From contig SWDT01000186.1 in the NCBI GenBank assembly GCA_009193035.1, forward strand, positions 124,001 through 188,000: DNA of 64,000 nucleotides. Reading direction: 5' to 3'. This document shows positions 1 to 13,500 of this stretch, piece after piece. The position numbers and the translations under genes are program-made. Below the pieces are notes generated by a model. The model was not told where the DNA came from and searched no databases. It saw nothing but the letters and a program-made list of their open reading frames with translations. Origin of the DNA: Halicephalobus mephisto (Eukaryota; Nematoda; Chromadorea; Rhabditida; Panagrolaimidae). Position 1 is the stretch's first letter, and the number at the start of each line of letters is the position of its first letter.

Positions 1-452
1 ACAATTTAAATACAAGAAGTAAATTTTTTGTTTGTTTTCAAAGTGATGTTTTTGTATTTTTAATTCAGGAAATCGCACAACTTGTACTCAGTAGTTTTCT
101 CTAATGTATACACTGGATTTCCACGGAATTTTGAAGAACACCTTTGTTGTTTTTGAAATTGTTAAATTTCTTTAATTTATTATTAAACTAAAAGTTTATA
201 TTCCCTACGGAAGGATTTTGAAAAACAATCTACCAATTTCCCCTTAGGGAAAGTGTTTTTTTGCCAGAGTTAGATTTTTATTTAACTTCATTTGGTAGAT
301 TTTATATTTGGTGAATAACTTCATTAGATTTTTAAAATATAAAAGTTGATAAAGGGTAAAAACATTGTAGATTAAACATCTAGAAAAAAAATTATTTTCA
401 CGTATTTGGTTTCAGAATTGAATAACCACTTTTTATTTTCAAATGATCCAAC
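1..452. other. AT-rich upstream region, no gene seen
   Basis: This 5' flank of the chemoreceptor gene is AT-rich. No open frame, RNA gene or clear repeat was found. It presumably holds the receptor promoter, but no specific site could be recognised. Confidence 0.5.
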
Positions 453-2419
453 ATGTCGACCTTTTACGATATTTACAAGGACCATGGTGTTATGTATGTA
501 GCTTTGCCCGCATTGTCAATTATGTTAATGGTTAACGTCACTGGAATTATTTCTAATACATTGGTTATTTTCATTACTTTGTTTTCAAAGTAAGAATTGT
601 TCAATTTTGATGCAAATTACAGTATAATAACAATCACTACCAATTCTAACTCTAGTTAAAGTAAATCAATACCTTTATTTTTTATTAGATCAATCATTTT
701 TCATAAATCTAGAAATCATTTTGCATCATGACTAAACTGTGCAATTGCTCTTTTTAGAGATACTTAGAAATGCTAAAAAGATAGTAAGTGAAGTAATTCA
801 TTATTTCTTTAGTCGTCATTTAGGTACAGAGAAAGGTATATGAATTCACAAAAAGAGTAGATCAAAAGGATGCTAATATGTCAGATATATTAGATTTAAT
901 GCATCCATACATTGAATGTGATATATTCGATAAATAGGAACTGTTTTAATGCATCCATAAATTGAATATAATATATCAGATATATCAGAACTGTTCTAAC
1001 GTATCCATACACTATACCATGTACCATTTTTTATATACAATGACTGAGTAATCGTAAAATTCAATCACTATTCAAATCCCTATTTGGAACATTTATTTTT
1101 ACTACTTTACAAACTTTGAATAGTGATTAAAAACAATAAATTGTAACAAATGAACTATATCCCTGATTCCAAACTTATTTTCAGAAACTTGCGTTACACA
1201 GCCAATTATCTCTTGGCGATGCAGTGCTTCTTTGACTCCATCCACGTCATGGCTCACTTTTATCTTGCCTATCTTATTTATTCGGGCAGGAACTTTGACA
1301 ATCTTCTCAACTGTCTCCACATCATGACTGTCCCTTTGACCGGTTTGAATGTTGGTATGAGTCTCATCTTTTTCACTGCTTTCGATAGACTTTTTGCGGT
1401 GTTGTTCCCCGTCATCCATCAAAGAATTAAAAAATTACCGTATTTGGGAACTATTCTCGCTATTTGTATGGTATACAACTGTTACATCTTGTATCTGGCC
1501 TATGTGAATGCAAATGAACACAAAGACACCATGGTAGTTTGTTTGATCGTTGAAGGTGAGGAAGTTTTACATAGTGAAGGAAATATTTAATCATGGTCGT
1601 GTTCGTACTTATATATCAAAATTACTAAAACATAAAAGTACATTTGACAATTTTTGTTATGAGTAATGAACAATTCCCTAAAGATCAACATAGGATACTT
1701 CCGTATTTTCTTTATTCCATCAGAAGATGAATACAGTAACACACTATATTAGTAGCTAATACAGTAATACTATATATTAATAGTTAATATGTTATTTATT
1801 TTTCGTTTTTTAAATCCCCAAATTTTTTTAGCAATAGAATTGTATAAAGTTCTATAACGTCTGAAATCAAAAATTTTAGATATACTTGGAAATTTATCAG
1901 GGAAATCTCAAGATAAAATGCATGTTTAGTTTTTATAGTACTGTAATTTTTGGGGATTTCCTTACTTATAAACATTGAAACTTGAATATTTTCTATATTA
2001 TACCCTTTCTAGGTCTCCATGGATCTCCAGCTGGTGTTTGGTCCACAACAGCCGCTAGTTTCGTCTTCGGAGCTGTCTTCATCTACACCATCATCGGCAT
2101 GATTATCCGTTTCAAATCTAGTCCCACCTGCCCTACTAGGAAGCTCTACAAATCTCTCCTTATCTTATGTATAATTTTCACGTTTTCTTGGGTCGGATCA
2201 CTGACTCTATTCTTCTGTACCGTATTTAAAGTCTCAGAAGAACTGACTTTTTTTCTCTCGTTATATCTGGGAATCACAATCAACATTGCTTGCGCTTCTA
2301 ATTTCTTTGTTTTGACCCGTTTCTCCACAGACTACAGAACAGCAGCTCGGGAAGTCTTTGTAAAATTCGGAGTTGAGAAGTTTTTCAAACCATCTTCTAG
2401 AATTGTAGCATCATCTTAG
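453..2419 (+). CDS. Srsx-type serpentine chemoreceptor (7TM GPCR)
   Basis: Three exons, 453-589, 1185-1555 and 2013-2419, join in phase (2, then 1) to give 304 residues. Hydrophobic segments fit seven transmembrane helices. Helix 1 (about 15-45) carries the NTLVI-type motif, and helix 3 ends in a DR pair at residues 113-114 (FDRLFAV) followed by a proline at 121. The loop motif TVPLTGLNVG before the DR pair is typical of the nematode Srsx receptors, which sense environmental chemicals in sensory cilia; membership is inferred from motifs. The start ATG at 453 is preferred because the other nearby ATG (443) runs into a stop. A poly(A) signal AATAAA lies at 2571. The gene is complete, with no frameshift. 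The ligand cannot be inferred. Confidence 0.85.
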
Positions 2420-2773
2420 AAGTAATCCTGTAGACATAAAATACAGTGTGGTCTGTTCGGCAATGGATACAAAGTCCGACTTAGTATAATTAGTAGATGT
2501 CGAATGTTTTCTCAACTATTTTTAATTACAAACTTTACTCTTTTTTTTGTCTCAGTTACTGTAGAAAAGAAATAAAGAGTAATTACAAATTGTCATTACG
2601 GTAAGAATCTGCAATTCTCATGTTATCGAAAACAACTTTCCCACAGGAAAATGCTTTTACAATAAAGTGTAAGTACGGATAACGAAGTTCAAACTCTGAC
2701 AGTTTACACAGAACCCAAAGCATTATCCAATGCACACGAAAAAGAACAAGAAGTGTATAATGTATCGATACAT

Positions 2774-3342
2774 TAAGTTGGTATTATTGCATTGTATTAA
2801 ATGTCTGGATATATCAAAATAACTATGATATATTAGATATATCTGATACATTGATATATTAAGTTGATATTATTGCATTATATTAAATGTCTAGATATAT
2901 CAAAATAACTCTGATATATCAGATATATCTGATACATTGATATATTAAGTTGATATTATTGCATTGTATTAAATGTCTAGATATATCAAAATAACTATGA
3001 TATATCAGATATATCTGATACATTGATATATTAAGTTGATATTATTGCATTATATTAAATGTCTAGATATATCAAAATAACTATGATATATCAGATATAT
3101 CTGATACATTGATATATTAAGTTGATATTATTGCATTATATTAAATGTCTAGATATATCAAAATAACTATGATATATTAGATATATCTGATACATTGATA
3201 TATTAAGTTGATATTATTGCATTGTATTAAATGTCTGGATATATCAAAATAACTCTGATATATCAGATATATCTGATACATTGATATATTAAGTTGATAT
3301 TATTGCATTGTATTAAATGTCTGGATATATCAAAATAACTAT
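2774..3342. repeat. 86-bp minisatellite, about 7 copies
   Basis: The word AAGTTGATATTATTGCATT recurs at 2774, 2861, 2947, 3033, 3119, 3205 and 3291, a spacing of 86-87 bp. Copies are nearly identical. Each ends in a palindromic GATATATCAGATATATC stretch. Related AT-rich words appear at 53.0-53.7 kb. Confidence 0.9.
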
Positions 3343-3497
3343 GATATATCTAATATATCTAATATATCTAATATATCTAATATATCTAATATATCTAATA
3401 TATCTAATATATCTAATATATCTAATATATCTAATATATCTAATATATCTAATATATCTAATATATCTAATATATCTAATATATCTAATATATCGAT
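3343..3497. repeat. 9-bp microsatellite (ATATATCTA)n
   Basis: About 16-17 nearly perfect copies of ATATATCTA continue directly from the last copy of the 86-bp minisatellite. The array appears to have grown from the GATATATC word inside that unit. Open frames on both strands here encode only a three-residue repeat and are not genes. Confidence 0.95.
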
Positions 3498-4670
3498 ATA
3501 TCAAGTCGATATCGGCGCGTTTTATGTAACATATCTGATAAATTAAGATGACTAATGCATTAGATACGTCATATTCAATGTACTATTATGTTGAATACAA
3601 TGCATCGATGTCAACTTAATATATCAATACATTAAATATGATGTATTTGTTACATTAGAGACCTTTTAATCTACCCTTTTCGTGTGTACTTCTATTCAAT
3701 ATATTTGAATCGAAAACTTTTTCTTTTATTTCAAGTACTGTAGAGAAGAAATGAACAGTAATTAATGCTCATCAATATGGTAAAAATTTACAATTTTGAT
3801 ATTTGTAAAAATAAGTTTTATTTAAAGATGAAAATCTGTTCACAAACCACGTTATTTTTTGAAAAAAATTTCAAAAATTTATCAAGCATTATTTTTAATT
3901 TTTTTGTATCTTGAACAAAACTATCGATTTTTCGAAATTTTTAATTTTTAATATATTAAATTTCTTTTATAAAAATAATTGATAATAAATTTTTTGTTTT
4001 TAAAACTCTGTTCAAATAGAAAACAGAAGTATAATAATAATCTTTAATAGCAAAAAAAACACGGATAAAATTTATACACTTTCTGTCATATAATTCATCT
4101 GAGAATCTCCTTCAGAATATGCAGTATTCTACACTTTCTGATATTCAGGCTATCGTTTCAGGTCCTCTCTTTCTAGTTTCTGTTCTAAAAAAAATAAAAT
4201 TAAATAATAAAAATATTAAGGCAGAAAACAGAAATATTTACTATTTTTTATTTGAATAATGAGATATAAATACAATTATATTATTACTTCTACAAAATAC
4301 AATCAAGAGTCACTCATGACCTACAGTATTCAATACTTTTTAGTATTCAGGGTATCGCTTTAGGTCCTCTCTTTCTAGTTTAGTTTTCTGCCTCAACAAA
4401 CCCATAAATTCACACTGCACTGACCTTGAGAGCAATCAGCCGCCATTTACAACTCAAGCTTTTCGACTTAGGGAAGATCCGTCTTCCAAACAAAAAAGGA
4501 ACTGATAAGGAATTTTTTCACTTCTATGTGGACCTAAATCAATGACTTCCATTAGATTTAATTCTTCTAATTGGTTTTAAGCTTTTATTCACAAAATTAA
4601 ATAATTTTTTTCATCAATTTTTTAAATTTAACAATTTCAGATTTTTGTAAAAGTACTCGAAAATTAAATA
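3498..4670. other. Intergenic, AT-rich; two diverged copies of a dispersed repeat
   Basis: No gene was found. Near 4080-4180 and 4280-4390 there are two diverged copies of a repeat ending in TCCTCTCTTTCTAGTTT. Related sequence occurs at 39.6-40.0 and 48.4-49.0 kb (GATATTCA-AGCTATCGCTTTAGG words). Confidence 0.5.
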
Positions 4671-4679
4671 TGAGTGTTT

Positions 4680-5330
4680 TTGTCTCGATTGGAAAGTTTT
4701 GGAAATTCGTGTCGGAAAATTTTTCAAAGATTTTGGAAGAAAAATTTTATTTTTAAAATAATTTCATTAAAAATCTTTTGGACATTTTTAGAATTTTTTA
4801 GAATTATATAAATAGAAATTTTCTACAGTTTTGGTCTTGACTGGAAAGTTTTAGAAATTCGTGTCGAGGTGATTTTTGGAATTTTATAGTAGAAATTTTT
4901 ACTTTTTATAATAATATTATTTATCATTTATTGGATGTTTTTAGAATTTTATAATATCATAAAAAATTAACTTTACAATTTTTGGTCTTGACTGGAAAGT
5001 TTTGGAAATTCGTGTCGAGATGATTTTTGGAATTTTATAATAGAAATTTTTATTTTAATAATATGACTCAGAATCTATTCATTGTTTTTGTATTCTTCAT
5101 AAAATTGTACATTGTAATTTTTATTATTTTTGGTCTTGACTGGAAAGTTTTAGAAATTCGTGTCGAGGTGATTTTTGGAATTTTATTGTAGAAATTTTTA
5201 TTTTTTATAATAATATTATTTATCATTTATTGGATGTTTTTAGAATTTTATAATATCATAAAAAATTAACTTTACAATTTTTGGAAATTCGTGTCGAGAT
5301 GATTTTCGAAATTTTATTGTAGAAATTTTT
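4680..5330. repeat. About 150-bp tandem repeat upstream of the membrane-protein gene
   Basis: Four units, each opening near GACTGGAAAGTTTTGGAAA (about 4687, 4839, 4989, 5139) and continuing with TTCGTGTCGAG. The array ends about 25 bp before the start codon at 5356, so it occupies the likely promoter position. The TTCGTGTCGAG word recurs in several other repeats of this window. Confidence 0.85.
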
Positions 5331-5355
5331 TGTAATAGTGTAGTTATTATTAAGG

Positions 5356-6691
5356 ATGAGCAGCAGTGGATCTGATATTAGTGAGGACAACAAGAGTAAC
5401 GCCAGTGCCGAGAGCTTGAGGATCAAGCCCCCGACCTCGATCGGGACGAAGATAGTGCAGCTCCTCGTCGTGGCTATGTTCATCGGCGCAATGGTGGGGG
5501 CATTCTGCTACGTCATCTTGGATCGGGAAAGCGGAACAGGGGCCGACGACGAAGAAACAGAACTTCACAGAAATGCTTCTACTAATTGGACAGTTTTATG
5601 GACAGAATATTCAGATTCGGGTTACTGTATTTTCACTAAATTACCACAAGAATCTTCAGAAACAGAAGAAGGCGGTGGAGAGGAATCTGGAGACAAAATA
5701 GAAAGCTACTGGTACCAGAACAACAAAAAACAAAGACTCTTCACCAGAATCGACGAAAACTACGCTGCTTATGTATTTCAAAACTACACTGATTGGGCCG
5801 TCATTGACCCTAAAACAGAAAAAACTATTGTGGGTTTTTAACGGATTAATGAAAAAGTTTTATCAATGCTGAGAATCAGAAACTCGGAATTTGAGACAAT
5901 TAACTTCAAAAAAAGACAAATTCCATCAATTTTTATTTTTTTTATTTCGGCATAATTCAGAAAATTCTGAAATTTTTTATTTTCTAAAAATTTTGAGTTT
6001 TTTAAATTTCGTAAGTTTTTGGAACTTTTCAAAATACAATGAAAGATTCTAAAATTTAGTGGAGAATTAGAAAAAAATTTTTATTTTTGAGATTTTTGAT
6101 TTTTAAGATTTTCGAATTTTTTTATTTTTTGAAATTTTAAAATTTTTGAGTATTTGAAATTTTTGAATATTTAAAATTTTTTAATTTTTGAGTATTTGAG
6201 ATTTTTGAAATTTTTGAGATTTTTGAGTATTTGAATATTTTTGAAATTTTTTAAATTTTTGAATATTTGAAATTTTTGAGATTTTTGGAATATTTGAATA
6301 TTTAAAATTTTTTAATTTTTGAGATTTTTGAATTTTTGAAATTTTTTTTCAGTCATGTTACCGGGATTTCACTCTCGGATACGGAGAATTCATCCATCGG
6401 TTAGGCCTCTACAACATGATAGATCGTCATTCTGAAATCAGAAGGATAACGAATAATAAGAAAGTTTTTGTTTATGATGGAGAACCTTCCACAACCCCGC
6501 TCCGGAATGACACAAAAGTCGGATATTTCGTCAGAGCTTATGCCGATTACGAAACTGGGGTACTTCTTGGATGGGACACTTTTTACGGAAAAAATTCGAA
6601 AATTCATCATTCTCAGTGCTGGTTCGACGAGATGAAACCCAGGACCCCTCCGGAAGCCATCTGGAACACCGTACCCAAGGAGTGCTACTGA
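5356..6691 (+). CDS. Unknown type II membrane glycoprotein
   Basis: Two exons, 5356-5829 and 6353-6691, join in phase 0 and give 270 residues. Residues 1-32 are a Ser/Asp-rich cytosolic tail. Residues 33-55 form one transmembrane helix, with no signal peptide before it. The rest is an ectodomain with four cysteines (GYCIF, SCYRDF, SQCWFD, and CY at the C-terminus) and four N-glycosylation sequons (NAS, NWT, NYT, NDT). The even cysteine count suggests two disulfides. I do not recognise the family. The topology suggests a surface or secretory-pathway protein, but no enzyme motif is visible. The intron is pure low-complexity T-rich DNA. The gene converges with the minus-strand gene ending at 7510. 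Confidence 0.7.
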
Positions 6692-7509
6692 CCGGATTAC
6701 TGTAATTATATAGATTTCCCTTTATCGATCAAGTTGAAAAATAAGAGTTATGAACAAAGTTAAATGTCTCCCAAAACTGACTACAGTATTTTTAAATTGA
6801 AAAATTAAGTACGGGGTAGGGGGGAGTTCGAGTTCGAAAATTCTCGAGGATATTTGGAGAAATTTTTGAATGAAATTTTGTAAATAAAAATTTTAGGAAA
6901 ATCTTAGAAACTTTCAGAATATCGGAAATTCTGAAACTTTCGAGAATCTCATGGAAGTTTCTGAAGATTCTGGAATTTTTTAGAAATTTTCAGAAATTTT
7001 TAGAAATTTTTAAAAATTTTCAAAAATTAAATGGAAAATTTTGATTTTTTAAGATTCTGGAAATTTTGGAAATTTTCTTGGTACTTTTAGAATCCAGAAT
7101 AAGATTCTAGAATTTTCGAAAATGTCAGAAATTTTAGAATTTTCAAAAATTTAAATTTTTCTAAAATTTTGAAAATTTTCTGAATTTTTAAAAATTTAAT
7201 AAAAAATTCAGATTTTTCTAAAATTCTAAAAATTTTCAAAATTTACTTAAAAGCGAAAATTTTAGAAATTTCTAAAAAATTCTAAAAATTTTTGTTCTAA
7301 AAATTTCATAAAAAATTTTTATTTTTAATTTTTATAAAAACAAAATTTCGGAGTTTTTAATCAACAAAAAAATCTCCATATTTCTCGAAAAAAATGAAAA
7401 ATTTTTTGTTGATTTTTTATTTTTAAATTTTTCTAAATCCAAAAATCCTTGAAAATTTTTTCCTCGTTTTCCCCTTTGAATATAACTTATTTTAAATTTT
7501 AAAAAACTT
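6692..7509. other. Low-complexity spacer between convergent genes
   Basis: The spacer consists of degenerate AATTTTCNGAAATTTT words of both orientations. No gene was found. It separates the 3' ends of the membrane-protein gene and the minus-strand zinc-binding gene. Confidence 0.6.
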
Positions 7510-10500
7510 TCAAATTTCAATTTTAATTCGTTTTTCATCGACTAGTTCTTCAGGAGGACTGAGTCTTCTTTTCTTCATCGACAATGACGTCATGTTCAAC
7601 AACTCGTCGACGGTGTGATTCAACAAGGAACTCGGTGTTGATGGATTTGATTTTTCTTCCACTGGGGATTCCGTGATCGAAGACGGAAGAAAATTTGTTT
7701 GTTTTCGATATTTTTGGAAGCATTCAAGACAACGGGCCTCGTCGATAAAAGAAGAAATCACCAAAAATTCGTGTTGTTTCTGAAATTGATAAGATTTACA
7801 ACTTTTCGGAAGCTTCATTAAGCTTATTTTAGAACCCACTTCGCATCCTCTACAAAGACTTTTATCAGCCGGAGAGCAAATAGAAGAAGATTCCGAGTTC
7901 CGAGTAGTCAGGGGCGAAATTGATTTCCCTAAAGATGAATTAAGTAATATTATTATACAAAATCAAAATTAATTCTATTTCGAAATTATCTAATATAAAT
8001 TTAAATATTTTCTAAAAATTCTTCATAATTTTAGAAGTTCAAAATATTCAGAATTTACAAAAAAATTTCAAAAATTTTCGAAAATTTTAGAAATTCTAAG
8101 TTAATAAATATGAAAATTAAAAATTAATTCTATTTCGAAATTATCTAATATAAATTTAAATATTTTCTAAAAATCCTTAATAATTTTAGAGAAGTTCAAA
8201 ATATTCAGAATTTACAAAAAAATTTCAAAAATTTTCGAAAATTTTAGAAATTTAAAAAATTCTAAGTTAATAAATATGAAAATCAGAAATTAATTTTATT
8301 ACAAAATTGCCTAACATAGATTTAAATATTTTCTAAAAATTCTTAATAATTTTAGAGATTTTTGAAATATTCAGAATTTTCAAAAAAATTTAAAAATTTT
8401 CAATAAATTCTGTAAAATTTTAGAAACTTAAAGAATTCTAATTTAATAAATATGAAAATCAAAAATTGACTTTGTTACGAAATTATTCCTATACAATTTC
8501 TAGAATTATGATTTTAGATGTTGATTCTAAAAATTGAAACTCGATTCTGGAAGACTAGAAATTTTTGTGGAATTTTAGTATTTTTAAAATAAAAAAACGA
8601 ACAAGATAATCGTTTCTGCTGGTTCATCCTGATCCGTTGGAGTTCATTTTCCCGTTTTTCTCTGCTTTTGTTGGCAATCTGGGATTTTTCTGACAAGTTC
8701 TCAAAGTTCATGACCGAACTCAATTTCTGATCTCTGATCCTGAAATCGCCCATTTACAGTTATCATTGAATTTTAGTTTCGAAATAAACAAGTTAATTTA
8801 AATAGTGACTAAAGCTGACAATTAGTTGTATATTTTAGTTATTATCCGAAGAGTATTATTATCACTAGGATAGTGACTTCTATGATATGGAATCAGCCAC
8901 TATCCGGACAATTTATACAGCTGTCAGAAATGACAGCTCCAGTGAAAACTGGATAGTGACTGATTTCTGTTATTTAGTCACTATCCAGATGAATTTCTTC
9001 ATTTGGATAGTGACTAAGAAGACGAAGAATCTCCTCAGTCACTATCCATTGTAATTATTTGTGACGAAATCCGACTTACTTTTCGATACTAGCGATCAAG
9101 CTTTTCCTTTCCTCTTCCAGGTGAGTTTCCCAGTTGATGTCTTGTGGAAATTTCTGTTCACAAACTGGACAAGTTATTTTTCCATCTGGATCTGTTTGAA
9201 GTTCTGAAAATTTATTTTTTAAAATATTTTCAAATTAGTAGACTGTCTTTCCCCCATAACAAATTTCCTAATCTTTTTCTGTCAGTTTGAATTCTCTAAA
9301 ATTGATGAATGAGGAGTAATAAGCCATAAAAGAAAGAAGAGTTTCGAGAATAAGCCGTCAAGGCCATAAAACACTTCTTTTTCGCGCTTTTGTCCTTAGC
9401 CGCCAGGATTCGACTTCTGACCTCATTTCAAGTCGGGATTTAACTTTTAGCTTCAGTCTGGGAATCAGAAGTCGAAGCAAAACTTCAGTTTGGGGATCAA
9501 AAATCAACTTTATTACGAGAATCAGAAGTAGAGTTTTAATTTAATTTTGAGAAGCAAAAATGGACTTTTAACATCGTCTTAGAATCAGAACTCGACTTCT
9601 AAGATCATGTTGGATATTAGAAATCAACTTCTAACATCGTCTTAGGGCTAAGAATTAACATCAAGTTTGGAATCAGAAGTCGACTTCTAACATTATCTTA
9701 GAATCAGAATTCTACATCAAGTTTGGAATCAGAACTCGACTTCTAAGTTCATATCCGAAATCAGAAATGCGCTTTATCTTGAAATTAAAATTAGACTTCT
9801 AAGTTCATCTTGCTCCAGAATCACAGTAGAACTATCAGAAGACCAGTTATTTTTGACAGGAATTACGGCTGAGTAAACTTGATCCATTTGAAAAATATGG
9901 TCCTCATTATTCAAAACGATATTTGTTTCTTTTCAAATAAAGTTTTGAATTTTTGAATGAAGAAAGTAGAAAATAATGTTCTTTGTTTAAAAGGAATTGA
10001 AGGTGGAATCGGAAGGAAGTTTGAATGATAATTAAAACAAGAAACATTTTTATTTCAAAAAATTTTGAATAGATAGTGACTGTTTTTGGATGAGAAATTG
10101 CGGTTTTCAGTCACTATTCGGAGCAATTTGTACAGCTGTCAGAAATGACAGCTCTAGTGAAAACTGGATAGTGACTGATTTCTGCTATTTAGTCACTATC
10201 CAGATAAACTTCTTCATTTGGATAGTGACTAAGAAGACAAAGAACTCATCAGTCACTATCCGTCCAGTATTCTATAGGATAGTGTCTAAGGATAATCGCC
10301 ATTCCCAGTCACTATCCGGGCAATTTGTGCAGGTGTCAGAAATGACAGCTCTAGTGAAAACTGGATAGTGACTGATTTCTGCTATTTAGTCACTATCCAG
10401 ACAATATCATTAGTACTATGATAGTGACTTGATAGACATGTAATCAATCACTATCCGAGACTGTTTTAAACCTGTCAGACATTACAGTTCCAATTACATT

Positions 10501-13500
10501 CATGGATAGTGACTGATTTAATCGTTGGCATAACTATCAATCACTGTCCAAATATGGTTGCTTCGTATAAAATTTGATTTTCGAAATTAACATTTTTTAA
10601 TTTTTAAATCCGTAATTAGTTTGCGTTGAAGAATTCGGGATTTTCAGTTTGATGTTCGGATTTTAATTTTACCAAAATCCCCGGTTCCTCTTTAATCCAA
10701 GTTCCTCCTTTTCCGTGTTTTTCACGCCTTCGAGATCCAGTTGGTACTTCATCAATCGTCTTGGGAGCCATAAACGGCCAACTTCAAAGAATTGTCCGAC
10801 TCCATCGGGAGGATTCTTCGCGGCTTATTCAATTTGCTTATTAACAGACGAACCAGCTTGCCGGCTTTTCCAAAAACAAAAAATCCAACTTTTTGACTTA
10901 AAGTGAAAAGAGAAAGTTATTTATTGCGCATTTTGCAGTGTTTTATTAGAGCTGTGGGACTCGGACCCGGTTCCCAAATGAATTTTTTGACAGCTAGAAA
11001 GAACATGAAAAAATCGAGTTTTTCCAAGTATTCAGCATCTCGAAAAATACAGTACGTAAAGACAACAGGTAATCGCTTCGAGATCAAGGCCTACTGTTTC
11101 GAGATTTTTAATTTTAACTTGGATAGTGACTGGCAGCTGTAGATTTGGGTGTTTCAGATAGGAATCAGATATTGTATTTGGTGTTTTTAGATATAGAGAA
11201 AATACTACTTTTGTGGAAACTATTAAAAGTGGTTTTTATGATAAAATACTCGAATTTGAGGAGGATTTTTTTTATCGCTAGGGGTCATTCCACGGTGAAC
11301 ACACGCCATCCCGTCTGATCTGGCAAGTTAAGCGCCGTAGGGCTTGATTAGTACTTGGATCGGAGACGTCCTGGGAATCTCGAGTGCTCCTAGCTTTTTC
11401 TTTTTTTTCTAATGCTAAAAATATTAAAATACAGATCAGGAAGCAACGATAATCATCTCTGAGAGGTGAGTAACGCCAATTTCGCGCGTTTTTTTGAATT
11501 TTTTTTTAATAAAACAGGAAAAAGTGGTCGAGTGAGAGTGATTCGACGCCGCTAGGGGTCATTCCACGGTGAACACACGCCATCCCGTCTGATCTGGCCA
11601 GTGAAACGCCCTAGGGCTTGATTAGTACTTGGATCGGAGACGTCCTGGGAATCTCAAGTGCTCCTAGCTTTTTCTTTTTTCTAATTTTAAACTCATCCCC
11701 TAGACCCGAGTTTCCAAAAATATAACATTTCGGTAATTTCTTATTTCTCTTCCTCATTTCCCCAAAATTGCTGTTCCCCTCAAATTCACCCACCAGAAGA
11801 CAAGATTAAGCAAGAATCGTAAAACCTAGGGTGACAAAACGAACAACAATGGCTCTACTCAAATTGACAGCCAAACAAGCGCCGTTATATCTCTTTTATT
11901 TCCCAAAAAAGGCATATTGACACTGGACGACTCGGGAGCAATTTGGACTCAGAAGTCTAAACAAAATGAAAACCATCTAACCCGTGTCTGGGATTACTGT
12001 AGAATTTCAAATTTAAATAAAAACAAAATTACATATTTTGAAAAATAAATTGTTTGTGAAATAACCAATTTTCTATAATTTTGGAAGTTTATCGGACCAG
12101 ATATATCATTTCCATTTTTTTGAAGGTTTTTCGGGTCAATCAATCTTGTCCTCGGAAGGAAAGACTGATTTACAAATTGTTAAACGCTTGACTAGATTGC
12201 CAAACAGTACGGAGTGAAAGAACAGGCCTCAATCAAAATCGGTCGTAAAATTGGATCATTATTGGCAGTTTGGACAACAGGAAGCAAAACACGGGGAATC
12301 TGCGGAACCGAAAAAGGAAGTTTATAAGGGGTACTGTAGTAGTACTAGAAGTAAAAAAGTAGAAAAGTGTAAAGGGAAAGTAAGAGTTAAATAGTAATTG
12401 TAGAAGGTAAATCGTCAAAGTTAGTCACTATGCAAATAACTGATTAGAACAGTCATTTCGCAGAGATTTCAAAATTGTCTCAGATAGTGACTACTTTTGG
12501 ATCTAACCAAGTCACTATCCAAGTAGGAATATTGCTGTTTGAATAGTGACTGAAAAAGCTTAATTTGGTCACTATCCAGGAATGTAATTGGAACTGTAAT
12601 GTCCGACAGGTTTAGAACAGTCTCGGATAGTGATTGATTACATGTCTATCGAGTCACTATCATAGTACTAATGATATTATCTGGATAGTGACTGATTTCT
12701 GTCATCATTCAGTCACTATCTAGTTTTCACTAGAGCTGTCATTTCCGACACCTGCACAAATTGCCCGGATAGTGACTGAAAACCACAACTTCTCATTCAA
12801 AAATAGTCACTATCTTAATTTTCTTTGTAATTTCAGAAGTGTAATTAAATATTGATTTTAGAAGACAATAAATCCGGTAATTATTCAATTATAATTTTAC
12901 AGCACTTTAGTTTTTAAGTATTTTCGCCTCTCCCTCTTTGATAATCCCCAAACTCCGTCATGTTTCCCAAAAGATGATTTCCACTAACATGCGTCAGAAC
13001 TCATCTCCATAACAAAGGAATCTTCAAGGAAAGCAAACAGTGTACTGTAAAATCAACTGAGTCCCCCATTTCTCTAACGACTATTTGCTCACCAGCGAAC
13101 CGATCCAGATTGGTTCTTCCTCTTTCGATTTACAACTTGGGAATCCTGCTGATATAGCAGACTTTTCATTCAAGGAATTAATTCCCACGATCGGAAAGGC
13201 CCCGTGCAGTCTGAAACGACCTTTTATGGATATTAAAGAACGAACGCCACTTGACCGACATGGAAAGTCGCGTGGATACAGTTTCCGTTCAGGACAATAG
13301 AAAAAGTCCTCAAAATTTGTTCCTGGTCCTGGGAGGAAACTAAGCAAACAGAAAAATACAGATAACTTCCACTCAAGACCAAGGAAAAAGTTCTCGAAGA
13401 TGTCTCTCATGGTTCTGGGTGGAAATTAAAAACATGAAATATTTCACAATTTTCCATTCAAGACCACAAAAAGGTTTTTTAAAGATTCTATCTGGTCTTG

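Noticed and set aside
3313..3529. Open frames on both strands spelling a three-residue repeat
   Set aside because: Direct translation of the 9-bp ATATATCTA microsatellite.
10070..10560. Possible CRISPR or tRNA-cluster interpretation of the GGATAGTGACT array
   Set aside because: Words alternate orientation and spacers are conserved between loci. No tRNA fold or unique spacers exist.
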